NCBI GenBank assembly: GCA_003216955.1
Contig: QCHZ01000003.1
Span: 1-64,000, forward strand
Direction of reading: 5' to 3'
DNA length: 64,000 bases
Source: Prochlorococcus sp. AG-402-I21
Lineage (GTDB): Bacteria; Cyanobacteriota; Cyanobacteriia; PCC-6307; Cyanobiaceae
The position numbers were made by a program, and so were the translations under genes. Shown in pieces: positions 39,707-50,437 of this stretch. Numbering within the stretch: the first letter of the stretch is position 1; the number at the start of each line of letters is the position of its first letter. The notes beneath the pieces are model-generated. The model saw only the letters and a program-made list of their open reading frames with translations, had not been told where the DNA came from and did no database searches.

Positions 39707-42307
39707 TTAGGTGTGTAAAATAGAAGCCTCTTCTTCTTTGGTTATTACACGGCCATCTTCGATAAAGTTTGGTATTTCATTAAAGTTTAAGTATCTGTAA
39801 ATTTCGTCAGTTAGAGGGGCAACTTTTTTCGAAGCTATTGCAAGATATTCATCAGTTGTAGGGATATGACCCAGTAACGCGCAAACAGAAGCCAGTTCTG
39901 CACTTCCTAAGAACACCTGAGCTCCTTTCCCTAATCGGTTGTTGAAATTTCTTGTACTGGTTGAGAAAACAGTTGAATTATCTTCTACACGAGCTTGATT
40001 ACCCATGCATAGCGAACAACCAGGCATTTCCATTCGGCTACCAGCTTTTTCAAAGATCTCGTAGTATCCTTCTTTTTTCAAAATTTCCTCGTCCATTCGT
40101 GTTGGTGGGCATACCCATAATCGTGCTGATATCTTCCCTTCTCCTTCAAGAATTTTTGCCGCAGCTCGATAATGTCCAATATTAGTCATACAAGAACCTA
40201 TAAAAACTTCTTGAATGGGAGTGCCTGCTACTGCGCTTAAAAGGTTGACGTTATCAGGATCATTAGGACAAGCTAAAACAGGCTCTTTTAGTTCATTCAA
40301 GTTTATTTCGATGATTTCTGAGTAATGAGCATTTGAATCAGCTGATAGTAAATCTGGTTTTATTAACCAATCTTCCATTTCTTTAATTCTTCTACTGATT
40401 GTTCTTGCGTCTTTATATCCTCTAGCAATCATATTTTTAAGTAAAACAATATTGCTTTTTAAATATTCACTGATTGTTGATTCAGATAGTTGAATAGTAC
40501 ATCCAGCACAAGATCTTTCTGCACTTGCATCGGTCAACTCAAAGGCTTGCTCTAATTTTAGGTTTGGTAAACCTTCAATTTCTAATATTTTTCCATTAAA
40601 CACATTAACTTTGTTCGCTTTTGCTACGGTCAGAAGACCTTGTTGTATCGCCATCCACGGAATGGCATTAACAACATCTCGTAAAGTGACACCAGTTTGT
40701 AAAGACCCTTTAAAACGCACAAGAACTGACTCAGGCATATCTAAAGGCATAGATCCAATAGCTGCAGCAAATGCCACAACTCCTGAACCTCCTGGAAATG
40801 AGATGCCCAATGGGAATCGAGTATGACTATCCCCACCTGTCCCGACTGTGTCTGGTAAAAGCATCCTATTTAACCAACTGTGAATAATTCCATCACCGGG
40901 TTTTAATGCTATTCCTCCTCTTTCAGCAAAAAAATCAGGTAGTTCTTTTTGAGTTTTGATATCAACGGGCTTGGGATATGCAGCCGTATGACAGAAACTC
41001 TGCATAACTAAATCAGCAGAAAAACCTAGACAGGCTAATTCTTTCATTTCATCTCTAGTCATTGGACCAGTGGTATCTTGACTACCAACAGTTGTCATTA
41101 TTGGCTCACAACTTGCACCAGGGAGAACGCCTGCTAAACCGCAAGCTTTTCCAACCATTTTTTGAGCTTGTGTAAATCCATGCTTTGATGCAGGTGGCTG
41201 ACCAGGACGAATAAAAAGAGTAGAGGGAGGAAGTTTTAACTTTGTTCTAACTTTGTCTGTTAAAGCTCTTCCAATCATTAAAGGAATTCGCCCACCTGCT
41301 CTAACTTCATCAGTAATCGTTTGTGGTTTTAAATCAAATTTTGATAGAAGTTCTCCACCGTTGGCTTCATGCTTATTTCGTCTAACTTCACCTTTATAGG
41401 GAAAAATAGTGATGACATCTCCTGTTTTGAGCTTGCTTACATCACATTCAATTGGCAGTGCACCTGAATCTTCAGCAGTATTAAAGAAAATAGGGGCAAT
41501 TTTGCCCCCTATTACAACTCCACTCCCTCGTTTATTTGGTACGAAGGGTATGTCTTCTCCTGTATGCCAAAGAACAGAGTTGATTGCTGATTTTCGTGAG
41601 CTTCCTGTTCCAACTACATCGCCAACATATGCAATAGCATGTCCCTCTTTTTTTAATTTTTCAATAGTGCTTAAACCATGTGGATCTCGAGTTTCAAGCA
41701 TTGCTAGAGCATGCAAAGGAATATCTGGTCTTGTTGTGGCATGAGTTGCTGGAGAAAGGTCGTCTGTATTTGTTTCTCCTTCAACTTTAAATACAGTGAC
41801 TGTTATTTCTTCAGCTAATACTGGTTTATTGGTGAACCATTCTCCATTGGACCAGCTAGTTATAACTTTTTCTGCATAAATATTATTTTTTGATAATTCT
41901 AAAATATCATTTAGTGCATCATAAACTAAAAGAGTATTACTTAATGCATTGCAGGCTGAAGCTGCTAATTCTTTATTATTAGATTTTAGTATTTCAATTA
42001 ATGCTGCTACATTATATCCGCCAATCATGGTGCCCAAAAGTTCAGTTGCCTTTAAAGGACTTACTAATGGACTTTTTGCTTCTTCTTGAGCAATTGAGCT
42101 GAGCCAAGTGGCTTTCACATAAGAGGCTTGATCAACTCCAGGAGGAATTCGATTGATAAGAAGATCAAGTAAGAAGTTGTGATCGATTTCTTTATCTGGC
42201 TTTTCTAATAACTCTGTTAAAGCTTGAGTTTGTTTTGCATCTAAAGGAAGCGGAGGGATCCCCAACGCTTCTCTTTCTGCAACATGTGATAAATAATTTT
42301 TAAGCAT
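39707..42307 (-). CDS. acnB: Aconitate hydratase B
   Basis: Isomerises citrate and isocitrate; [4Fe-4S] enzyme of the TCA segment that feeds 2-oxoglutarate for nitrogen assimilation. 866 aa. The B-type architecture is shown by the N-terminal HEAT-like domain ([23 protein letters not shown], very like the E. coli start) and the swivel domain before the main body. Cluster cysteines are in SCAGCTIQ, and in [12 protein letters not shown] near the end, with [12 protein letters not shown] before it. The frame runs four codons upstream to 42319. The ATG at 42305-42307 gives the family N-terminus. Confidence 0.96.
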   Translation of the reverse strand: MLKNYLSHVAEREALGIPPLPLDAKQTQALTELLEKPDKEIDHNFLLDLLINRIPPGVDQASYVKATWLSSIAQEEAKSPLVSPLKATELLGTMIGGYNVAALIEILKSNNKELAASACNALSNTLLVYDALNDILELSKNNIYAEKVITSWSNGEWFTNKPVLAEEITVTVFKVEGETNTDDLSPATHATTRPDIPLHALAMLETRDPHGLSTIEKLKKEGHAIAYVGDVVGTGSSRKSAINSVLWHTGEDIPFVPNKRGSGVVIGGKIAPIFFNTAEDSGALPIECDVSKLKTGDVITIFPYKGEVRRNKHEANGGELLSKFDLKPQTITDEVRAGGRIPLMIGRALTDKVRTKLKLPPSTLFIRPGQPPASKHGFTQAQKMVGKACGLAGVLPGASCEPIMTTVGSQDTTGPMTRDEMKELACLGFSADLVMQSFCHTAAYPKPVDIKTQKELPDFFAERGGIALKPGDGIIHSWLNRMLLPDTVGTGGDSHTRFPLGISFPGGSGVVAFAAAIGSMPLDMPESVLVRFKGSLQTGVTLRDVVNAIPWMAIQQGLLTVAKANKVNVFNGKILEIEGLPNLKLEQAFELTDASAERSCAGCTIQLSESTISEYLKSNIVLLKNMIARGYKDARTISRRIKEMEDWLIKPDLLSADSNAHYSEIIEINLNELKEPVLACPNDPDNVNLLSAVAGTPIQEVFIGSCMTNIGHYRAAAKILEGEGKISARLWVCPPTRMDEEILKKEGYYEIFEKAGSRMEMPGCSLCMGNQARVEDNSTVFSTSTRNFNNRLGKGAQVFLGSAELASVCALLGHIPTTDEYLAIASKKVAPLTDEIYRYLNFNEIPNFIEDGRVITKEEEASILHT

Positions 42308-42459
42308 TTTAAATCTCAATAGAGCATGTATTTGAGTGAGAGCCTTTTGTTTTCATTGTTTCCAACTGCATGTTTTTTGAATAAACATTCAGATAATGCA
42401 ACTTATTGCCCCCCTATGACTGATACTTCTCTAATCTTATATCTATGATCACGCTTTAA

Positions 42460-43530
42460 ATGTCCACCTCATCATATTTTTCAATGGTGGATAGCACCTC
42501 TGACCTTCATGTTGTCGAGACTCGTCCATTAATGTCACCAGCATTACTTCATAGAGATTTGCCTTTAGATCAGGCAGCCTCGGAAGTTGTTTCTAGTGCT
42601 CGAAAAAAGATTCAATCAATTCTTCATGGTATTGATGAAAGAATCTTGGTGATTGTTGGCCCATGTTCGGTTCATGATGTTGATGCTGCTATTGAATATG
42701 CAAATCGTTTAGCTCCATTGAGAAAGCAATATAGCCAGTATCTAGAAATTGTTATGCGTGTTTATTTTGAAAAACCTCGTACAACTGTTGGTTGGAAAGG
42801 ACTTATTAATGACCCTCATCTTGATGATTCATATGATATAAATACTGGCTTAAGAAAAGCAAGAGGTTTATTGCTTGATTTAGCCAAAAAAGGAATGCCT
42901 GCTGCCACTGAATTACTTGATCCAGTTGTTCCTCAATATATTGCTGATTTAATTAGTTGGACAGCTATTGGAGCACGAACAACAGAAAGCCAGACTCATC
43001 GTGAAATGGCTTCTGGATTATCAATGCCGGTTGGTTATAAGAATGGTACTGATGGGACAGCAACTATTGCGATTAATGCAATGCAAGCGGCTTCAAAACC
43101 TCATCATTTTTTAGGAATTAATAACGATGGTCACGCTTCTATAGTGAGTACTACAGGCAATCCAGATGGTCACCTTGTTCTAAGAGGTGGTAAGAATGGA
43201 ACTAATTATCATCTTGATGCAATTAATTTAATTGCAGATGAATTGGCACAATTTAAAATGCCTGGAAGAGTCATGGTTGATTGTAGTCATGGCAACTCCA
43301 ATAAAGATTTTCGTAGACAATCAGAAGTTTTGCGGGATGTTGCATCACAGTTAAAAGGTGGATCAAAGAATGTAATGGGCGTAATGATTGAAAGTCATCT
43401 TGTAGAGGGTAATCAGAAATTAAACTCAGATTTGTCAAAACTTACCTATGGGCAAAGTGTTACGGATGCATGCATCAACTTTTCTACAACTGAAGTTTTA
43501 TTAGAGGAACTAGCTGAATCAGTCAAATAA
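42460..43530 (+). CDS. 3-deoxy-7-phosphoheptulonate (DAHP) synthase, class I
   Basis: First step of the shikimate pathway, condensing PEP and erythrose-4-phosphate. 356 aa, AroF/G/H type. LVIVGPCSVHDVDAA, MRVYFEKPRTTVGWKGLINDP, GARTTESQTHREMASGLSMP, KNGTDGTATIAINAMQAA and VDCSHGNSNKD are all typical metal and substrate sites. Two ATGs compete: 42460 and 42484, eight codons later (MVDSTSDLHVVETRP). The second is nearer to the usual N-terminus. Feedback specificity cannot be told from the sequence by eye. It is divergent from acnB. Confidence 0.94.
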   Translation: MSTSSYFSMVDSTSDLHVVETRPLMSPALLHRDLPLDQAASEVVSSARKKIQSILHGIDERILVIVGPCSVHDVDAAIEYANRLAPLRKQYSQYLEIVMRVYFEKPRTTVGWKGLINDPHLDDSYDINTGLRKARGLLLDLAKKGMPAATELLDPVVPQYIADLISWTAIGARTTESQTHREMASGLSMPVGYKNGTDGTATIAINAMQAASKPHHFLGINNDGHASIVSTTGNPDGHLVLRGGKNGTNYHLDAINLIADELAQFKMPGRVMVDCSHGNSNKDFRRQSEVLRDVASQLKGGSKNVMGVMIESHLVEGNQKLNSDLSKLTYGQSVTDACINFSTTEVLLEELAESVK

Positions 43531-43544
43531 ATTTAGTGGTTTTT

Positions 43545-44198
43545 TTATATTCCTACTAACCATATCCCTAGACAAGTTACTCCAATAGGAACAGTTAAAT
43601 TATCAATACCCCATGGACTGATTTGTTCTAAAAAAGTTGCTATTAGTGAAATTATGACAATTTCTAGAGGCTGTATGCCTAAATTATTAGTTGAAGAGAT
43701 AAGGGAAGTCGTTATAGCTACCACTGACCCCATTGTTAATGTTCCAATAATTGATTTTGTTTGACCCAGTATTGACCATTTTGGAGAGTGAATAGATTTT
43801 CCGATTACACCTGCTAATCCATCACCAAAAGCCATTGCGAGTACACCTATCGAAATTGATGATGCATAGCGCGGCCAGAAAAGTAAAAGTAGAAGTGTGA
43901 TACTGACACCATAAGCAATTGTCCCGAAACTTTTTCTTTCAATATCCTCAATGGAAGGCAATAAACGATATTGGTAATTAACACCTAAGGCTATTGTGAT
44001 CAATAATGCAGTTAAGAAAGCTATATTTTTTGGAATATCAAATAGCCAGGCTAGAAGAATTACAGGCCCTGTTCCAATATGAATAATTTTTCTACTTAAC
44101 TCTTCTTGCTTAGGAAAATATTTTTTACATAGAAATGCAATTAATAAAATTATAATTATCCATAAAGAAATAAGAAAAATAGCTATTTGAATAGGCAA
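43545..44198 (-). CDS. Phytol kinase-like (VTE5/dolichol kinase family) membrane protein
   Basis: 217 aa, about six to seven hydrophobic segments. LSRKIIHIGTGPVILL and the later MAFGDGLAGVIGKSIHSPKW are the signature pair of the VTE5/SEC59 polyprenol kinase family. In cyanobacteria and plants this family recycles phytol from chlorophyll breakdown for tocopherol or chlorophyll synthesis, but specificity is inferred. It lies three bases behind the sigma-factor gene on the same strand. Confidence 0.8.
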   Translation of the reverse strand: MPIQIAIFLISLWIIIILLIAFLCKKYFPKQEELSRKIIHIGTGPVILLAWLFDIPKNIAFLTALLITIALGVNYQYRLLPSIEDIERKSFGTIAYGVSITLLLLLFWPRYASSISIGVLAMAFGDGLAGVIGKSIHSPKWSILGQTKSIIGTLTMGSVVAITTSLISSTNNLGIQPLEIVIISLIATFLEQISPWGIDNLTVPIGVTCLGIWLVGI

Positions 44199-44201
44199 TG
44201 T

Positions 44202-45224
44202 TTAAGCAGCGTTTTGATGAGTAGTCATTACTCTCAATTTTAAAATTGCTTTTGCCTCAAGTTGTCTGACACGCTCTCTAGAAACATTTATTTGTCTTCC
44301 AATTTCGGCAAGAGTCAGTGGTTCTTCTCCATCAAGGCCAAAGCGAAGTCTCATGATTTTTTGCTCTCTCTCATTTAATTGAGATAACCATCCTCCAAGG
44401 TGTTCTTTTTGAATACTTCTATCCATCCCCTCCATGGGCTCATCAGAATTTGGGTCGGGAATTAGTTCTCCAAGAGTACTACGATCCTCTTCGCCTCTTG
44501 CATGAGCATCAAGAGAGGCGCAAGGCGCGCTTTGCGACATTAGATCTTCTAGATCTTGGGGTTCAATTCCCATTGCGTTTGCCAACTCTAGTCGATTTGG
44601 TTGCCTACCAAGTCGATGAGATAATTCACGAGATATGCGGCGCATTTTTGAGAGTTTTTCGCTGATATGTATTGGCAGTCGAATAGTTCTAGCACTGTTA
44701 TCAATGGCACGAGTCATCCCTTGTCTTATCCACCAGTACGCATAGGTTGAGAATTTATAACCCATTGCAGGATCAAATTTATCAACAGCTCTCTCTAATC
44801 CAATGGCACCTTCTTGAACTAAATCAAGTAATTCGAGACCTTGATTTTGATACTTTTTCGCAACACTTACAACAAGTCTCAGATTTGCAGCCATCATGCG
44901 ATCTCTTGCCCGCTTTCCCATTTTTATTTTGTGTTTCTGACGGGTAGAGCGTTGTTCAAGAGGAAGGCTCAACAAATCTTTCATTTGTTGCACATGATGA
45001 GCAAGCTCAATTTCTTCTGCAGGAGTCAGAAGTGGGACTCTTCCAATACTTGTGAGATAGAAACCTATCGCATCAGTTGCCAGACGATTACTTTGTTTTC
45101 TAGAACTTCGAGATTTTTGACTACTTACAGTTGATGCAGATAGTTTTTGACTTGTGCTTGCCGAATTAGACTTTTCTGATGAAACATCAGAAATTTCCTT
45201 GGCAGATTCCAGCGGGATCCCCAT
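44202..45224 (-). CDS. Group 2 sigma-70 family RNA polymerase sigma factor
   Basis: 340 aa from the ATG at 45222-45224; a GTG directly before it is also in frame. A Ser-rich N-terminus without region 1.1 is followed by region 1.2 (DAIGFYLTSIGRVPLLTPAEEIELA), region 2 (DLVQEGAIGLERAVDKFDP, YKFSTYAYWWIRQGMTRAI), region 3 and region 4.2 with the helix-turn-helix LAEIGRQINVSRERVRQLE. The absence of the large 1.1/non-conserved region points to a group 2 (non-essential, stress-type) sigma rather than the housekeeping RpoD. The 152-bp leader separates it from ppk. A TTATAA lies about 44 bp before the start and may be a -10 element. Confidence 0.9.
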   Translation of the reverse strand: MGIPLESAKEISDVSSEKSNSASTSQKLSASTVSSQKSRSSRKQSNRLATDAIGFYLTSIGRVPLLTPAEEIELAHHVQQMKDLLSLPLEQRSTRQKHKIKMGKRARDRMMAANLRLVVSVAKKYQNQGLELLDLVQEGAIGLERAVDKFDPAMGYKFSTYAYWWIRQGMTRAIDNSARTIRLPIHISEKLSKMRRISRELSHRLGRQPNRLELANAMGIEPQDLEDLMSQSAPCASLDAHARGEEDRSTLGELIPDPNSDEPMEGMDRSIQKEHLGGWLSQLNEREQKIMRLRFGLDGEEPLTLAEIGRQINVSRERVRQLEAKAILKLRVMTTHQNAA

Positions 45225-45379
45225 CACCCTGGCCTCTTAAAATTAGATTTATTAAGAAGTTAGCACTTATAAGGAGAAGTTGACTAATTGAAACGAAAAA
45301 TTTATGACTTTTTGCCTAATTAGGTATAAAGCGCATCAAAAAAATAGATTAAATGTTTTTACAAAGCTTTGAAATTTTT

Positions 45380-47509
45380 TTAATTCTCTTCTTTTTTGTA
45401 TAGCTTAATAATTTTTTCTTGAATATATTTTTTCTTTTCATTTAAAATTCGATTTTTGGTGTAGCTACCATCACTTTGCATGTTCCAAGAGTCTTTATTT
45501 CCTTCTAAATAACAATCTAATAAATGTTTAATTTCTTTTTTAATTTTATTGTCTTCAATAGGTGTAACTGCTTCAACTCTTCTATCTAAATTACGTCTCA
45601 TCCAATCTGCACTACCAATAAAGACTTCTTCATCTCCATCGTTGTTAAACCAAAAGATTCGTGAATGCTCTAAAAACCTACCAATAATGCTTGTTACTTT
45701 TATATTTTCGCTTAAGCCTTTTTTCTGAGGATATAGGCAGCACATTCCTCTAATTATAAGTTCAATTTTTACTCCTTCCTGTGATGCTACATAAAGTAGT
45801 TTTATAATTTCTGGATCTACCAGGGAATTCATTTTGGCTATTATTTTTGCCGGTAAGTTATTTTTTGCATAATTGATTTCTCTTCTTATTAGCGTTTCTA
45901 TTCCAGTTCTAAGAGTTACCGGTGCAACTAATAATTTTCTATAGGATTTTTGTTTAGCAAATCCTGTCAGATAATTAAATAGTTCTATAAGATCTTGACC
46001 AAGCTCAGGCTGACAAGATAGTAAACCAAAATCTGTATATGTTTTAGACGTTTTTGAATTATAATTGCCAGTCCCAATATGAAAGTATGTTCTTAATCTA
46101 TTTTTTTCTTTTCTTATGATCAAAGCGATTTTTGTATGAGTTTTCAGTCCAATAACTCCATAGACAACATGAACTCCAGCTTGCTCTAATTGTTTTGCCC
46201 ATTGGATATTATTATCTTCATCAAATCTTGCTTTTAATTCAACTAGAGCCATTACTTGCTTTCCTTTCTCAGCGGCTCTTATTAGTGCATCAATGATTAA
46301 AGAGTCTTTGGAAATCCTATATAAGGTCATTTTAATTCCCATGACTTGCTTGTCTTCCGCAGCTTGATTAATAAACTCCTCGACTGACGTAGAGAAAAGG
46401 TTGTATGGGTGATGGACTAGTAAATCATTACGGCGAATAATGGAAAATATACTTTTAAAATTGTTTTTATTTCTAGTATCTAATTCTTCTTGATCTCGCA
46501 ATTGACTAATTTTGAGTGAATTATGAGTAATCCCTTGATGTTCTTTAAATTTTAATTTTGGAAGATTGAAAGTTGTTAATTCTATTAATTCATCTAATGC
46601 TAGTAACCCTTCAATTTGATATAAATTTTCTTTGTCAATATTCATTCCTTCTTGTAAAAGATCAAGAATTACTTTGGGCGTATTTGTAGAGACTTCTAGC
46701 CTCACTACTTCACCTCCCTTGCGACGCTTGCGTAAACCTTCTTCTAATGCGCTCATTAAATCATCAGCTTCAATGTCTCGAAGCTCTAGATCAGCATCTC
46801 TTGTAACGCGAAAGAACGAATATTCTTTAACACTCATCCCAGGGAAAAGCATAGATAGATTATTTGCAATGATTTGCTCAATTGCAATACCTGTGTATAT
46901 TGTTGATTCATGACCATGAAGTTCAACTGGAATACTTATAAATCTAGAAATACTCTCACCAGGAATTTTTATGCGGGTAAATTGTTCTTTATCTGATTCA
47001 CTATCGACGATAATTGCAGCTAAGTTTAAACTTAGATTACTTATAAAAGGGAATGGATGAGAAGGATCAACTGCTAAGGGTGTTAGTATCGGAAAAATTG
47101 CAGTTGTAAAATAATTATCTATCCAAATCTTTTGCCTTTCATTTAACTCATTATATTCAAGTATAAATATATTATCTTTCTTAAAGTCCTCGTCTATATA
47201 TTGTCGTGTTTTATATTGCTGTGTTTTTAAAATAGGATCTAAATAATTTCGAATTTCAATAAGTTGTTCTTCTGGAGATTTTCCATCTTGGCTTCTTTTT
47301 AAGATTCCACCTTCTACTTGTGATTTTAATGACGCAACTCTAACCATAAAAAACTCATCTAAATTATTGCTAAAGATTGAACTGAATTTAATTTTTTCTA
47401 GTAACGGCGTTTCCTCTTCTATGGCGAGTTCTAACACACGTTTATTAAAATCTATCCAACTCAGTTCACGATTAATATAAGTTTCATTATTGATTTTTGG
47501 ACTAGTCAT
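45380..47509 (-). CDS. ppk1: Polyphosphate kinase 1
   Basis: Reversible synthesis of polyphosphate from ATP, for phosphate and energy storage. 709 aa, normal length. N-domain YINRELSWIDFNKRVL, middle KMTLYRISKDSLIIDALIRAAEKGKQV, and the two catalytic histidine motifs YFHIGTGNYNSKT and FLEHSRIFWF, plus GSADWMRRNLDRRVE at the C-terminus. No exopolyphosphatase gene is adjacent. It is transcribed in the same direction as the sigma-factor gene but separated from it. Confidence 0.96.
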   Translation of the reverse strand: MTSPKINNETYINRELSWIDFNKRVLELAIEEETPLLEKIKFSSIFSNNLDEFFMVRVASLKSQVEGGILKRSQDGKSPEEQLIEIRNYLDPILKTQQYKTRQYIDEDFKKDNIFILEYNELNERQKIWIDNYFTTAIFPILTPLAVDPSHPFPFISNLSLNLAAIIVDSESDKEQFTRIKIPGESISRFISIPVELHGHESTIYTGIAIEQIIANNLSMLFPGMSVKEYSFFRVTRDADLELRDIEADDLMSALEEGLRKRRKGGEVVRLEVSTNTPKVILDLLQEGMNIDKENLYQIEGLLALDELIELTTFNLPKLKFKEHQGITHNSLKISQLRDQEELDTRNKNNFKSIFSIIRRNDLLVHHPYNLFSTSVEEFINQAAEDKQVMGIKMTLYRISKDSLIIDALIRAAEKGKQVMALVELKARFDEDNNIQWAKQLEQAGVHVVYGVIGLKTHTKIALIIRKEKNRLRTYFHIGTGNYNSKTSKTYTDFGLLSCQPELGQDLIELFNYLTGFAKQKSYRKLLVAPVTLRTGIETLIRREINYAKNNLPAKIIAKMNSLVDPEIIKLLYVASQEGVKIELIIRGMCCLYPQKKGLSENIKVTSIIGRFLEHSRIFWFNNDGDEEVFIGSADWMRRNLDRRVEAVTPIEDNKIKKEIKHLLDCYLEGNKDSWNMQSDGSYTKNRILNEKKKYIQEKIIKLYKKEEN

Positions 47510-47569
47510 ATCTACAACTAATTTATTGAGTTCCTAATTATCATTTTAATATCTTGGTCATCTATCAGT

Positions 47570-48814
47570 CTAGGAGACTACTTTGTGATTGCTAACACTT
47601 CTACCGGAAATTAAAAACATAACAAATAGGAGAACGAATATAGTCCCAAAGAATGGACTTCTAGGGCCAAAAAGATCATATGATCGGCCTGCGGCTATTG
47701 CCCCAAGAAAAGTTCCCAGACTTTGTAAACCCTGCAGATTTCCCAATACTGCTCCTTGACCTATAGAACTTAGTCTTCTCGAGATTAGTGCTCTTAAACT
47801 AGGCGTTACTAGTCCAGTACCCATTGCCAGGATTGCGACGCCACTAAATACAAGAGGAATTGAAGTGTCGATATTTGCGAGAGTTAAAAGAATACATCCT
47901 GTCATTACAAAGCCAATACCAGTAAAGGTTAATCTTGATTCTCCGAATCTTTTCACCAGAGGTCCAATTAGACCTCCTTGGACAATCATCGCGATAACTC
48001 CAACAACAATAAAAGCAGCACTACATAATTCAGGACTCCATCCAAATTTTTCTTTTAGATAAAGAACTAAAACAGCTGTAAAGCCATTAAAAGCCATAAA
48101 GAACATAAAAAATGATAAGCAAAGTCTTCTGGCTAAAGGGTTTTTGAATACAATTAGTAGCTGACTAATTGGATTTAAATCTCTTTTTCGTGGTAATAAA
48201 TTTCTTTTATTTTTGGGCAGTGTTTCAGGTAAAAACCAAATGACAAAAATAAGATTAAATATTGCAAATCCGCTTGCGACCCATACAGGCAAAGTAACAC
48301 TAAACTTAGCTAGTGCTGTTCCTAATCCTGGCCCAAGAATAAAACCTAAACCAAACGCAACTCCAATTAAGCCAAAGGTTTTTGCTCTATTTTCGGGAGT
48401 TGATATATCTGCAAGTACTGTAGTAGCAGTAGCTGCTGTACCGCCACTTATTCCATCAATTATTCTGGCTAAAAATAATAAAGATAAAGGTACAGTTGAG
48501 GCCCACAAAGGTAAATAATTATCCCAATTTAGGCTTACAGTTAATGCAAATAGACATATTCCTATGACTGAACCTGATACACATGTGATCATGATCGGCT
48601 TACGACCGAAACGATCACTCATTGCTCCAATTAATGGGGCTGCAGCAAATTGGGATATTGCATAAGTGCCAGTTAGAAAACCAAGAGTCGTCGCGCTTGT
48701 TGTGAATTGCTCTAATAAAAATGGTAATAAAGGCAAAACAATAGTTTCACCTAATCGATCATCTAGAAGTGTTATGAAAGCTCCTAAAAGTGTGGGAATT
48801 TTTAGCCTTCTCAA
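47570..48814 (-). CDS. MFS transporter (TetA/multidrug-like)
   Basis: 414 aa, twelve hydrophobic segments. Motif A after helix 2 is GAMSDRFGRKPIMI, and GFILGPGLGTALA fits the antiporter motif C (Gly-Pro pattern) of drug/H+ exporters. The substrate is unknown. It is divergent from the GNAT gene over 46 bp. Confidence 0.85.
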   Translation of the reverse strand: MRRLKIPTLLGAFITLLDDRLGETIVLPLLPFLLEQFTTSATTLGFLTGTYAISQFAAAPLIGAMSDRFGRKPIMITCVSGSVIGICLFALTVSLNWDNYLPLWASTVPLSLLFLARIIDGISGGTAATATTVLADISTPENRAKTFGLIGVAFGLGFILGPGLGTALAKFSVTLPVWVASGFAIFNLIFVIWFLPETLPKNKRNLLPRKRDLNPISQLLIVFKNPLARRLCLSFFMFFMAFNGFTAVLVLYLKEKFGWSPELCSAAFIVVGVIAMIVQGGLIGPLVKRFGESRLTFTGIGFVMTGCILLTLANIDTSIPLVFSGVAILAMGTGLVTPSLRALISRRLSSIGQGAVLGNLQGLQSLGTFLGAIAAGRSYDLFGPRSPFFGTIFVLLFVMFLISGRSVSNHKVVS

Positions 48815-48860
48815 AGCAAATAGCTCATAATTTATTCACCCTCTCATACTGTCAGAGAAC

Positions 48861-49355
48861 TTGGATTCATTTAACAGAAACAGTTTAAAACGATATTTGC
48901 GACCTTGTGAGAGTTCTGATGAAATGTCTCTCAGAGAAGTTTATGAAGATGCTATCCGAACTTGTGATAAATCCTTATATAGCCAAGAACAGATTGAAGC
49001 ATGGTCAGCTTTGGCGTATCTCCCTGGGATTTTAGATAAGCCCCTGAAGCAAGGGGTGGGCTGGGTGAGTTGTGTTAATCAAACGATTGAAGCATTTGCT
49101 TTGATATATCCCCATAATCGCTTGGCATTGCTTTATTGCCGAGGGCGTTCGTCGCGGCAGGGGCATGCTACGGCTCTATTAAATCAAATTGAGGCAGATA
49201 CTCTCAAAGATAGACCTATTACTTTACAAACAGAGGCTAGTTTATGTAGTTATCAACTACTTTTACGTCATGGATGGAAGATTGTTGCTCCTGAGGAGAT
49301 TCAAATAGGTGGTGTGCATTTTTCTCGTTATTTAATGAAAAAGACTTTGCATTAA
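48861..49355 (+). CDS. GNAT-family N-acetyltransferase
   Basis: 164 aa. The fold order is N-terminal LRPCESSDEMSLREVYEDAI, beta strand NQTIEAFALIYPHNRLALLYC, then the acetyl-CoA loop RGRSSRQGHATALLNQIE (RxxGxA form), and a final YQLLLRHGWKI. The substrate is unknown. It starts at TTG 48861; the next in-frame ATG (48924) would remove part of the first strand, so TTG is preferred. It is convergent with the TrpD2-like gene. Confidence 0.75.
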   Translation: MDSFNRNSLKRYLRPCESSDEMSLREVYEDAIRTCDKSLYSQEQIEAWSALAYLPGILDKPLKQGVGWVSCVNQTIEAFALIYPHNRLALLYCRGRSSRQGHATALLNQIEADTLKDRPITLQTEASLCSYQLLLRHGWKIVAPEEIQIGGVHFSRYLMKKTLH

Positions 49356-49372
49356 ACTGTTTTTTAAAGGTC

Positions 49373-50431
49373 TTAGGAATCAATATTTTCGTCACTCCAA
49401 TCAATTAATTTTTCTAAGTGCTTGATAGCAGATCCTGAATTGATTACTTCTTTAGCTTTATTAATTCCTTCTTTAATATCAGAGCTTAAGCCTGCATAAA
49501 AAAAGTAAATACCAGCATTCCACTCTAGCGCTTTCGTTAAAGGGCCTTCGCCATTAAGTGCTTGTAAAGCAAATCTCTTCCATTCTTTGATGTCGCTCCA
49601 TTCAAAATCTTTTCCAGAACATTCGTAGTCTTTGGGATGAAAAACAGTTCTAGTTCCATGTTGATTTTTGTAGTGTCCAATTGTTGATGAACGACTTATT
49701 GAAAGATCTATTCCACCTTCAAGTCCTTTGATAGTAATCACATTTTGTTCTCCCATAAGCTCTAAGGTCTTCCAATGTCTCTCTTCAGTAGGAGAATGAA
49801 CATAGCCACTTATATGTAAATGTTTTCCTTGATGACATGTCCAGATTAATTCCATACTTGCAAGAGGTGGTCGCTTACCTATTTGATCTCTGTAAGGAAT
49901 TAAATTTTCAGCTAGCGGAAAATGATCTGGCTGATGTATTAAAGCTAGGTCGTTATGGTTGAAAAAACTTTGCAGTTGTTCTACGGATAGACCAGTTAAA
50001 TTTATTCCTAAGGCGTGAAAGAGTTCGTTATGGGTAACGCCATATTTCACTGGCATACGAGAACCACCATGCAAAATAACAGGCTGTTTCTGAGTTAGTA
50101 ATAGTAAAGTTGTTAGAGGGTAAATAGGTGCTGTTTTTTTTCGACCATCAAAAGGCATCCCAAAAAATATAGGTTGACGTTGATTACTGGGTGATTCGAT
50201 CTTTGGTCCAAGTTCTATATAGGCATCAATCATCCCGGCTAATTCTTCAGGGATAGGACGTCTAATTCTATGTGCAATCATGAAGCCACCAATTTGTGCT
50301 GCACTTGCTTCTTCTTTCAGCATCAGCATGAGAGCTGATTTAGTTTCTTCGCGAGTAAGACTTTTTCCTGTAAACTCACCACTACCTATTTTTTTTAAAT
50401 AGGTTTTAAATTCTTCATATTTATGTGTCAT
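49373..50431 (-). CDS. TrpD2-like protein (anthranilate phosphoribosyltransferase fold)
   Basis: 352 aa. The N-terminal helical domain (LTREETKSALMLMLKEEASAAQIGGFMIAHRIRRPIPEELAGMIDAY) is that of TrpD and of the YbiB/TrpD2 family. The GTGGD substrate motif of true TrpD is absent; the corresponding region reads FFGMPFDGRKKTAPIYP, followed by LHGGSRMPVKYG. So it is probably not the tryptophan enzyme. E. coli YbiB of this family binds nucleic acids. It is last in the leftward series behind the HEAT-like gene (six bases apart). Confidence 0.78.
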   Translation of the reverse strand: MTHKYEEFKTYLKKIGSGEFTGKSLTREETKSALMLMLKEEASAAQIGGFMIAHRIRRPIPEELAGMIDAYIELGPKIESPSNQRQPIFFGMPFDGRKKTAPIYPLTTLLLLTQKQPVILHGGSRMPVKYGVTHNELFHALGINLTGLSVEQLQSFFNHNDLALIHQPDHFPLAENLIPYRDQIGKRPPLASMELIWTCHQGKHLHISGYVHSPTEERHWKTLELMGEQNVITIKGLEGGIDLSISRSSTIGHYKNQHGTRTVFHPKDYECSGKDFEWSDIKEWKRFALQALNGEGPLTKALEWNAGIYFFYAGLSSDIKEGINKAKEVINSGSAIKHLEKLIDWSDENIDS

Positions 50432-50437
50432 TGGATT

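Noticed and set aside
45228-45379. TTAGCACTT before the sigma-factor gene as a CIRCE element
   Set aside because: Only one half-site is present, and the inverted GAGTGCTAA at the right spacing is missing.
49373-50431. Assignment as anthranilate phosphoribosyltransferase TrpD
   Set aside because: The GTGGD motif is absent, and the sequence around LHGGSRMPVKYG fits the TrpD2/YbiB family better.
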